The notes beneath the pieces were generated by a model. It did not search any database, was not told where the DNA came from, and worked only from the letters and a program-made list of their open reading frames with translations. A DNA stretch of 64,000 nt, from the NCBI RefSeq assembly GCF_032108445.1, contig NZ_CP134876.1, positions 2,542,001 to 2,606,000 on the forward strand, read 5' to 3'. Position 1 is the first letter of the stretch. Each line of letters begins with the position of its first letter. A program made the position numbers and the translations under genes. Shown here in pieces: positions 58,153 through 64,000 of this stretch. Source of the stretch: Micromonospora halotolerans. Lineage in GTDB: Bacteria; Actinomycetota; Actinomycetes; Mycobacteriales; Micromonosporaceae.

Positions 58153-58207
58153 GCGCGAGGAGTGAGCCGGTTTTGCGAGCCCCGCAGTCGCGAACGAAGG
58201 TGACGCT
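58090..58207 (+). repeat. tandem 59-bp repeat, two identical copies
   Basis: Two perfect copies at 58090-58148 and 58149-58207, with the first nine bases (GTGAGCGCG) repeated a third time as the start of the PssE gene at 58208. The same element occurs in an older, diverged form at 37970-38073. The end of each copy (GAAGGTGACGCT) supplies a Shine-Dalgarno-like AAGGTGA before the next GTG. Confidence 0.92.
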
Positions 58208-58211
58208 GTGA
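58149..58211 (+). CDS. 20-codon mini-ORF in repeat copy 2
   Basis: Identical to the previous mini-ORF. Its TGA (58209-58211) overlaps the GTG start of the PssE gene by 4 nt, completing a chain of three stop/start overlaps. Confidence 0.4.
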   Translation: MSARSEPVLRAPQSRTKVTL

Positions 58212-58789
58212 GCGCGCACCTGCCCCGGCAGCGGGACGGGCGCACGACGCCGTACGTGCTGGTCGTCGTCGGCACCGACGTGCACCGGTTCGACCGGCTG
58301 GTCGGCTGGCTCGAGCGGTGGCACGCCGGGCGGCCGGGTGTCCGGCTCGTCCTCCAGTACGGCCACAGCCACCCGCCGGCGCTGCCCGAGGCCACCCCGT
58401 TCCTCGGCCACGAGGAGCTCCAGCGGGCCATGGCCGAGGCCACGCTGGTGGTGAGCCACGGCGGCCCGGCCACCATCACCGAGGCCCGCCGCACCGGCCA
58501 CCTGCCGATCGTGGTGCCCCGCGACCCGAGCCACGACGAGCACGTCGACAATCACCAGCAGCTGTTCTCGCGGCGGCTCGGCGCGGCGGGCATGGTCCGT
58601 CTCTGCGAGTCCGAGGCCGAGCTGGTCGCCGCCCTCGACGAGGGCCTGGCCGACCCGGCCCGGTTCGTCCTGGCCGCGGACCCGGACCGGCCCGATCCGC
58701 GCGCCGAGGCGGTGGCCCGGGTCGGCGCGGTGATCGACGGCCTGGTGGCCGGCCGGGCGAGCCAGCGTGCCGGCGGGCGGCGCCGGTGA
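58208..58789 (+). CDS. PssE/Alg13-like glycosyltransferase subunit
   Basis: A 193-residue catalytic partner of PssD, equivalent to the C-terminal donor-binding lobe of MurG-type GT-B enzymes. PYVLVVVGTDVHRFDRLVGWLERW opens the fold; FLGHEELQRAMAEATLVVSHGGPATITEARRTGHLPIVVPRDPSHDEHVDNHQ is the UDP-sugar-binding signature. It acts at the inner membrane with PssD. GTG 58208 directly follows the tandem repeat. The stop overlaps the sulfotransferase start by 4 nt. Confidence 0.9.
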   Translation: MSAHLPRQRDGRTTPYVLVVVGTDVHRFDRLVGWLERWHAGRPGVRLVLQYGHSHPPALPEATPFLGHEELQRAMAEATLVVSHGGPATITEARRTGHLPIVVPRDPSHDEHVDNHQQLFSRRLGAAGMVRLCESEAELVAALDEGLADPARFVLAADPDRPDPRAEAVARVGAVIDGLVAGRASQRAGGRRR

Positions 58790-59814
58790 GCGCCCCGGAG
58801 CCGTCCGAGCCCCGTGTCCTCTTCGTGGGCGGCCTCGGCCGCAGCGGCTCGACCCTGCTGGAACTGCTGCTGGCGCAGAGTGCCGACGTCTGCGCGGTCG
58901 GTGAGGTGGTGCACCTCTGGGAACGCGCGCTCGGCGCCGACGAGCGGTGCGGCTGCGGCGAACGCTTCACGGCCTGCCCGTTCTGGCAGCGGGTGGGTGA
59001 GCACGCGTTCGGTGGCTGGTCCGCCGTCGACCGGGACGACGTGCTGGCGCTCAAGGACCGGGTCGACCGGACCCGGCACATCCCCCGCCTGGCGAAGAAC
59101 TCGCTCTCCGCCGAGCAGCTCGCCGACGTCCGCCGCTACGCCGACCTCTACACCCGCATCTACCGGGCCGCCCTCGCGGCGACCGGCGCCCGGGTGGTGG
59201 TCGACTCCAGCAAGCACGCCTCGCTCGCCTTCGCGCTGCGCTGGGCGGAGGGGCTCGACCTGCGGGTGCTGCACCTGGTCCGGGACAGCCGGGCGGTCGC
59301 GTACTCCTGGGGCAAGCAGGTGCGCCGGCCGGAGGTGGTCGACGGCGAGGACTTCATGCCGACCTTCTCGCCGTTCGAGGTGAGCAAGCTGTGGACCGCG
59401 CAGAACGCCGCGTTCCACCTGCTCGCCGCCCGGGCGAAGGTGCTCCGGCTGCGCTACGAGGACTTCACGGCCGACCCGGCCGGCACGGTCCGCCGGCTGC
59501 GCGAGTTCGCCGGCCTGCCCGACGACCCCGAGGCGCTGCGCATCCTCACCTCCGACCACTCCAGCTCGGCGCGTCTGACGCCGCGCCCCGACCTGGAGCC
59601 GTCGCCCCCCGCCGCCCCGTTCCGCGCGCACAGCGTCGCCGGCAACCCCCTGCGGTTCAGCGGCGGGCCGTTGACCGTGCGGCGGGACGAGGCGTGGCGG
59701 AGCCGCCTGCCGCGCCGCAGCCGGGCCGTGGTCAGCCTGGCCACGCTCCCCTTCCGAGTCCGCTACGGCTACCTGGGCCAGCGGGGTTCCGACGAGTCCG
59801 TGGAGAGAGCATGA
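58786..59814 (+). CDS. PAPS-dependent sulfotransferase (third)
   Basis: A 342-residue Sulfotransfer_3-type protein. The 5'-phosphosulfate loop is FVGGLGRSGSTLLELLL (residues 13-29) and the 3'-phosphate motif HLVRDSRAVAYSWGKQ (163-178). A cysteine-rich insert (DERCGCGERFTACPFW) near residue 55 is typical of actinobacterial members acting on glycoconjugates. GTG 58786 overlaps the PssE stop and its own stop overlaps the GT2 start, so glycosylation and sulfation genes are tightly coupled. Confidence 0.88.
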   Translation: MSAPEPSEPRVLFVGGLGRSGSTLLELLLAQSADVCAVGEVVHLWERALGADERCGCGERFTACPFWQRVGEHAFGGWSAVDRDDVLALKDRVDRTRHIPRLAKNSLSAEQLADVRRYADLYTRIYRAALAATGARVVVDSSKHASLAFALRWAEGLDLRVLHLVRDSRAVAYSWGKQVRRPEVVDGEDFMPTFSPFEVSKLWTAQNAAFHLLAARAKVLRLRYEDFTADPAGTVRRLREFAGLPDDPEALRILTSDHSSSARLTPRPDLEPSPPAAPFRAHSVAGNPLRFSGGPLTVRRDEAWRSRLPRRSRAVVSLATLPFRVRYGYLGQRGSDESVERA

Positions 59815-60725
59815 GTGGGCCGAGCATCTCGGTCGTCGTACCGACGCGGGACCGTCCGGAGCTGCTGCGCGCGGCACTCGACGCGATCCTCAGCCAGGCG
59901 CACCCCGGCCTGATCGAGGCCATCGTGGTCTACGACCAGTCCGAGCCGGACCGGTCGCTGGAGCTGGACCGGGGCGACCGGCGGGTCCGGGTCATCACCA
60001 ACACCCGCAGCCCGGGGCTGGCCGGGGCGCGCAACACCGGCATCGAGGCGGCCACCGGCGACCTCGTCGCGTTCTGCGACGACGACGACGAGTGGCTGCC
60101 CGGCAAGCTCGCCGCCCAGCTCGGGGCGCTCGACGTGCACCCGGACGGCGCGCTGGTGAGCTGCGGCATCCGGGTCAGCTACGACGACCGCACGGTGGAC
60201 CGCTCGCTGGACCGCTCCCGGGTGTCGCTGGAGGCGCTGCTGCGCGACCGGCTCACCGAGCTGCACCCGTCCACGTTCCTGATCCGCCGGGCCGCCCTGC
60301 TCGACGCGATCGGGCTGGTCGACGAGCAGATCCCGGGCAGCTACGCGGAGGACTACGAGTTCCTCCTCCGGGCCGCCCGGTACGCCCCGCTGGTCAATGT
60401 GGAGAGCCCGTACGTGCTGGTCCGCTGGCACAAGCGGTCGTACTTCGCGCAGCGCTGGGAGACCATCTCGACGGCGTTGCAGTGGCTGCTGCGCCGCTAC
60501 CCGGAGTTCGCCACGGTGCCGCACGGCGAGGCGCGGGTGGCCGGTCAGATCGCCTTCGCGCAGGCGGCCATGGGCAACCGGCGGGACGCCGTGCGCTGGG
60601 CCCGGCGCACGCTGGCGCGCAACCCGCGGGAGCCGCGCGCCTACCTGGCGCTGGCGGTGGCGAGCCGGGCGGTGCAGGCCGACCGGGTGCTGCGCACGCT
60701 GCACAAGCGGGGCCGCGGCATCTGA
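59811..60725 (+). CDS. GT2-family glycosyltransferase
   Basis: A 304-residue GT-A enzyme: SISVVVPTRDRPELLRAALDAIL at the N-terminus, GLAGARNTGIEAATGDLVAFCDDDDEWLPGKLAAQL with the DXD-type metal motif, and LHPSTFLIRRAALLDAIGLVDEQIPGSYAEDYEFLLRAARY for acceptor binding. A helical C-terminal extension of about 80 residues resembles a TPR-like tail. ATG 59811 overlaps the sulfotransferase stop (ATGA). Last gene of the plus-strand polysaccharide operon. Confidence 0.92.
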   Translation: MSGPSISVVVPTRDRPELLRAALDAILSQAHPGLIEAIVVYDQSEPDRSLELDRGDRRVRVITNTRSPGLAGARNTGIEAATGDLVAFCDDDDEWLPGKLAAQLGALDVHPDGALVSCGIRVSYDDRTVDRSLDRSRVSLEALLRDRLTELHPSTFLIRRAALLDAIGLVDEQIPGSYAEDYEFLLRAARYAPLVNVESPYVLVRWHKRSYFAQRWETISTALQWLLRRYPEFATVPHGEARVAGQIAFAQAAMGNRRDAVRWARRTLARNPREPRAYLALAVASRAVQADRVLRTLHKRGRGI

Positions 60726-60785
60726 GCCGTGGACGCCGAACGGGCGGGCGACCAGCCGGTCACCCGCCCGTTCCGCTGCACGGGG

Positions 60786-62432
60786 TCAGGCCACGCAGAA
60801 GGACTTCCACGCCTGGATGCTCGGCTGGTCGAGCAGCCGGAAGTCGCCCTGGCTGACCACCTGGTTGTAGTAGGCCACGAACTCCGGCCGCTGGCCGTTG
60901 AGGAAGCCGGTCATCGAGCGGATCCAGGTCGCCCGCCCGCTGCCCGAGTCGCCCGGCACCAGGTCACTGCCGGTCTCGGCGACGCCCCACGGCTTGCCCA
61001 GCGCCTTGGACTTGCTGATCATCTCGCCGTAGATCTCCTGCGGCGGGGCGTACCGCTTCCACTTGGCGCCCCAGTTGTAGCAGTCCCAGCCGAGCGTCTC
61101 GATCACGTCGCCGCCGGGGTAGAAGGCGTCGAAGCTGCGCCCGGACTTTGGGTCGAGCGTCCAGCACATCAGGATCAGCGTGTTGATCAGCTTGGGGTTG
61201 CCGGCCCGGTTGGCCAGCCCGGCGACCCGCTTCCACGCCGTCCGGTACGCCGCCGTGGTGAATGCGCCGCGCTCGACGTCGTCCTCGGGCTCGTGGAAGT
61301 AGGACCAGTACACGTTGTGCTCGCGCGGGATCGAGGCGAACCAGGAGGCGAGCCGGGAGTCGTACTTGCCGGAGTTGATGTCCTGCGGCGAGGCCTTGAA
61401 GGAGACGACCACGGTCCGGTCCACCACGTCGGCGCGGCTGCCGTTCCAGGCCGGCGGCAGCCCGGGGAAGAAGACGCGGGCCATCCGCAGCTTGCCGAAG
61501 GTCCGGTCGGAGCGGCTGAGCGCCTGGCCGAAGCTCTCCCCGTTCTGCACGCCGATCGACGCGCCGGGGAGGGTCAGCCGGGTGCCGGCGAAGCCCGGAG
61601 TGGTGCCGGCGGAGGTCGACGGCGACACGGCCGGCTTGCCGCCGAGGCCCTGTTCGGCGCTGGGGGTGGCGGCGCCGGGCGTGGCCGCGCCGCTCGGGCC
61701 GGCCGACTGCACCGGTCCGCCGGTGCGCGGCGCCTCGCCGGCCTGCCGGGTCGAATCGGGCCGGAGGGTCGCCACGGCGGCGCCACCGCCCGCGACGGCG
61801 AGCACGAGCGCCGCGGCGACGGCGATCCGCCACCGGCGCCGGGATCCCCCGGGCGGCGTCGGGGTCAGCGCCACCGGCGGGAGCGGCGGCTGGTCGGCGC
61901 CACCGGGCCAGGCCGCGGTACGCGGCTCGCCTGGTACGCCGTCCGGCGCCGGCCCGGGCAGGGTGGCCGTGGCGGCCGGCGCGCCCTCGGCCCAGCCGGC
62001 CTCCGGTCCGGGCCCGGCGGCCGGCCCCCAGTCGCCCGGCCCGCCGTGCCCGGCCCAGTCGGTGTCCCCGCCGTGTGGCGGCCAGTCCTGCTCCCCGCCG
62101 TGCGGCGGCCAGTCGTACTCCCCGCCGTGCGCCGGCAGGTCGACGTCCGCCGCCCGGGCCGCCGGGTCGGCGTCCGGGTGCCCGGCCGGGCCGGCCTGCC
62201 GCGTCGGCCAGGCGTATCCCGGGTCGGCGCCGGCCCACCGGGGGTCGGGGTCGCCGTGACCGGGCCCGGCCTCCGGCCAGGGCAGGCCGGATCGGGCCTC
62301 GGCCGGTGGCACCGGCGGCGCGGCCTCGGGCCAGGGCAGGACGGGCGCGCCCTGCTGGCGCGGGACGTCCTGCCCCGGCCAGAGGCCGGTCGGCTGTCCG
62401 AAGGCGTTGTGCTGGTCTCGCTCGGCCGGCAT
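60786..62432 (-). CDS. membrane-anchored GH26-like glycosidase with repetitive cytoplasmic tail
   Basis: A 548-residue type II membrane protein. Residues 1-197 are Pro/Gly/Trp/Asp-rich and include tandem 9-residue units of the form GGEYDWPPH, GGEQDWPPH, GGDTDWAGH (about 103-130). One transmembrane helix (202-223) and a Thr/Pro/Ala linker precede an extracellular GH26-like domain (about 285-548) with WSYFHEPEDDVERG (candidate acid/base Glu), LMCWTLDPKSG, TLGWDCYNWG and WGVAETGSD (candidate nucleophile Glu). It may process the exopolysaccharide. ATG 62432 follows GGGAGG. Confidence 0.82.
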   Translation of the reverse strand: MPAERDQHNAFGQPTGLWPGQDVPRQQGAPVLPWPEAAPPVPPAEARSGLPWPEAGPGHGDPDPRWAGADPGYAWPTRQAGPAGHPDADPAARAADVDLPAHGGEYDWPPHGGEQDWPPHGGDTDWAGHGGPGDWGPAAGPGPEAGWAEGAPAATATLPGPAPDGVPGEPRTAAWPGGADQPPLPPVALTPTPPGGSRRRWRIAVAAALVLAVAGGGAAVATLRPDSTRQAGEAPRTGGPVQSAGPSGAATPGAATPSAEQGLGGKPAVSPSTSAGTTPGFAGTRLTLPGASIGVQNGESFGQALSRSDRTFGKLRMARVFFPGLPPAWNGSRADVVDRTVVVSFKASPQDINSGKYDSRLASWFASIPREHNVYWSYFHEPEDDVERGAFTTAAYRTAWKRVAGLANRAGNPKLINTLILMCWTLDPKSGRSFDAFYPGGDVIETLGWDCYNWGAKWKRYAPPQEIYGEMISKSKALGKPWGVAETGSDLVPGDSGSGRATWIRSMTGFLNGQRPEFVAYYNQVVSQGDFRLLDQPSIQAWKSFCVA

Positions 62433-62536
62433 GACCCTCCCTGGCTGGCGGTGGCCCGTCTCTCGGGACTCAGGTCGGACGTGCATTCCGACCGAACGAT
62501 ATCCTCCGGTCACCTGGGCCGTGCGTACCGCAACAC

Positions 62537-63415
62537 TCAGCCGAACGCCCCACCCGGGGTGTCGGTGACGGTCGAAGCGGGCATCTCGACCCCGGTGCGG
62601 GCGATCGCGTCGAGCAGCTGGTCGGCCAGCTCGGGGCGGCAGACCAGCAGATCCGGCAGCCGGGGGTCGGCCCGGTTGTAGCGCAGCGGCGACCCGTCGA
62701 TCCGGGACGCGTGCATCCCGGCGCCCAGGGCCACCGCCACCGGGGCGGCGCTGTCCCATTCGTACTGGCCGCCCGCGTGGACGTACGCGTCGACCTCGCC
62801 GGTCACCACGGCGCACACCTTGACCCCGGCGGAGCCCATGGGGACGGCCTGCGCGCCGAGCAGCTCGACCAGCTCGCCGACGAAGGCCGGCGGTCGGCTG
62901 CGGCTCACCGCGATCCGGATCGGCCCGTCGGCCGGCTTCGGGGTCGGGCAGGTGGTGCCGAGGATGAGCTGGTCACCGTCCACCGTGGTGCGGGCCGGCA
63001 TGCCCACGGCGCCGGCGACCAGGGCGCCGTCCGGCGCGGCCGAGCGCTGCCAGAGCGCCACGTGCACCGCCCAGTCGTCCCGCCCGGCCTCGGAGAACTC
63101 CCGGGTGCCGTCCAGCGGGTCGATGATCCAGACCCGGTCGGCGTCGTGCCGGGGCGCCCGCTCGCCGTCCGCCCAGGCCCGGCGCGAGTCGGCCTCCTCC
63201 TCGGAGAGCACCGCGTCGGCGGGCCGCCAGCGGGCCAGCGCGGCGGTCATCAGCTCGTGCGACGCGCGGTCCCCGGCGTCCTTGAGTGCCCTGGGGTCCG
63301 CGAAGCCCTGCCGGTCCCGCAGCGCGGTGAGCGCCTCGCCCGCCCGGCCGGCGAGCCACTGCGCGAACTGCTGGTCGTCGAGCCGTCCGGCGTCGTCCTC
63401 GGTCACGAGCCTCAC
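62537..63415 (-). CDS. cysQ: 3'(2'),5'-bisphosphate nucleotidase, CysQ type (inositol monophosphatase superfamily)
   Basis: A 292-residue Li+-sensitive-type phosphatase. Metal-binding motifs are VLSEEEADS, WIIDPLDGTREFSE and YEWDSAAPVAVALGAG. The actinobacterial CysQ layout (VWIIDPLDGTREF...DWAVHVALW) points to hydrolysis of PAP to AMP, the by-product of sulfotransferases; activity on inositol phosphates is also possible. GTG 63415 has GGGGAG 7 nt upstream; GTG 63418 and 63406 are alternatives. Its closeness to three sulfotransferase genes supports the PAP role. Confidence 0.87.
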   Translation of the reverse strand: MRLVTEDDAGRLDDQQFAQWLAGRAGEALTALRDRQGFADPRALKDAGDRASHELMTAALARWRPADAVLSEEEADSRRAWADGERAPRHDADRVWIIDPLDGTREFSEAGRDDWAVHVALWQRSAAPDGALVAGAVGMPARTTVDGDQLILGTTCPTPKPADGPIRIAVSRSRPPAFVGELVELLGAQAVPMGSAGVKVCAVVTGEVDAYVHAGGQYEWDSAAPVAVALGAGMHASRIDGSPLRYNRADPRLPDLLVCRPELADQLLDAIARTGVEMPASTVTDTPGGAFG

Positions 63416-63601
63416 CACCTGTCTCCCCGGGTCTGCCGCGACCCGCAATCCTTCGGCGGCCGGTGGTTCCGGCGCCAGCTTCCGGTCGGATGGTAGACAG
63501 CCGTGAACTCGTTTCGAATCCGCGTCGCCCCTGGTGGACGGAGCGGCCGCCCGCATGTTGAACTTCGCGTGTATGGCGGTCGGACCCGCCGGGCCAGGCC
63601 C

Positions 63602-63607
63602 TAGGCT
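63602..63607 (+). promoter_or_regulatory. -10-like hexamer of the aminotransferase gene
   Basis: TAGGCT, 7 nt before the ATG at 63615. Confidence 0.45.
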
Positions 63608-63614
63608 CGTGCGC

Positions 63615-64000
63615 ATGACCGCCGAGCAGCTGATCTCCTTCGCCCGTGGGGCTCCCTCGCTGGACATCGTCGATGTCGAGGGGCTCAAGGCCGCCGCCGT
63701 CCGCGCCTTCGACGCCGACCCCGCCGGGATCACGGCGTACGGCACTTCCGTCGGCTACCCGCCCCTGCGGAAGTGGATCGCGGAGAAGCACGGCGTCGAG
63801 ACCGACCAGGTGCTGATCACCAACGGTTCGCTCCAGGCCGACGCGTTCCTCTTCGACCACCTGGTCCGCCGGGGCGACGCGGTGGTGGTCGAGCGCCCGA
63901 CGTACGACCGGACGCTGCTCAACCTCCAGCAGATGGGCAGCGAGATCCACGGCGTCACGATCCAGCCGGACGGCCTGGACACCGCCGAGCTGCGCAAGCT
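63615..64000 (+). CDS. class I/II PLP-dependent aminotransferase (partial)
   Basis: The first 128 codons are visible; the gene continues past the right edge. ISFARGAPSLDIVDVEGLK is the N-terminal arm, AYGTSVGYPPLRKWIAEKHGV the cofactor-domain entry, and VLITNGSLQADAFLFDHLVRRGDAVVVERPTYDRTL the phosphate-binding and ring-stacking region of fold-type I aminotransferases. It resembles 2-aminoadipate or aromatic-type enzymes. The PLP lysine lies outside the window, so activity cannot be confirmed. Confidence 0.88.
   Translation, partial: MTAEQLISFARGAPSLDIVDVEGLKAAAVRAFDADPAGITAYGTSVGYPPLRKWIAEKHGVETDQVLITNGSLQADAFLFDHLVRRGDAVVVERPTYDRTLLNLQQMGSEIHGVTIQPDGLDTAELRK

Noticed and set aside
62075..62160. 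Short DNA direct repeats resembling a small satellite.
   Set aside because: They are explained by the coding repeats of the GH26-like membrane protein (DWPPHGG units).
1..64000. CRISPR arrays, tRNA/rRNA genes, prophage or transposase genes.
   Set aside because: No spaced direct-repeat arrays, no RNA gene signatures and no transposase or integrase motifs were seen by eye. A tRNA scan and an IS search would settle this.

Overview
The window is chromosomal DNA from a very GC-rich actinobacterium. The best fit is the family Micromonosporaceae, with Micromonospora or a close relative most likely. This rests on the base composition, frequent GTG and occasional TTG starts, actinobacteria-specific families (bacterial proteasome activator, DUF5926, DUF397 paired with an XRE/DUF5753 regulator, DUF5701), and a dispersed intergenic repeat I associate with Micromonospora. 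No rRNA, tRNA, CRISPR array, prophage or insertion sequence was recognised. Several genes (bpa, a Cof-type HAD hydrolase, a small zincin, pheA, LCP proteins, a glycerophosphodiesterase) have counterparts that lie near oriC in Mycobacterium tuberculosis. A near-consensus parS site (23547-23562) and a cluster of three exact DnaA boxes (30517-30556) agree with an origin-proximal position.

Layout: 1-16 kb is mostly housekeeping: a truncated substrate-binding lipoprotein, an alpha/beta hydrolase, bpa, two coupled HAD hydrolases, osmC, a zincin, an AIM24 protein, pheA, an ACT protein, arginine deiminase, a sensor kinase with a partner ATPase, a glycerophosphodiesterase and a rhodanese. 16-21 kb holds three consecutive LytR-CpsA-Psr ligases and a UDP-glucuronate decarboxylase-like enzyme. 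21-34 kb has two sodium/solute symporters, each with a small membrane partner, a flavin reductase, an XRE/DUF397 pair, an ABC exporter, a Uma2 nuclease and a LytS/LytTR two-component system. 34-43.7 kb has a ROK regulator, a polyprenyl-phosphate sugar transferase, an Fpg/Nei glycosylase, glycosyltransferases and a three-gene set (nucleotidyltransferase, glycerol-1-phosphate-dehydrogenase-like enzyme, CDP-alcohol phosphatidyltransferase).

43.7-63.4 kb is the most distinctive part: a surface polysaccharide locus. It has a secreted double-malectin protein, two GH26-like glycosidases at its borders, three sulfotransferases, a Wzx-like flippase, an O-antigen ligase-like membrane protein, a DUF3048 lipoprotein, an APH-fold kinase-like protein, a Wzz-like co-polymerase whose kinase domain has lost its ATPase motifs, a PssD/PssE-type split glycosyltransferase, a GT2 glycosyltransferase, and finally a CysQ-type phosphatase. 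Three PAPS-dependent sulfotransferases with a PAP phosphatase nearby suggest that the locus makes a sulfated exopolysaccharide or glycoconjugate. PssD and PssE are separated by a perfect tandem duplication of a 59-bp element. Each copy encodes the same 20-codon mini-ORF, joined by 4-nt stop/start overlaps.

Regulation: fourteen genes have a TANNNT -10-like hexamer 6-8 nt before the start codon and no needed Shine-Dalgarno, suggesting widespread leaderless transcription. Strong hairpins separate several convergent or adjacent units.
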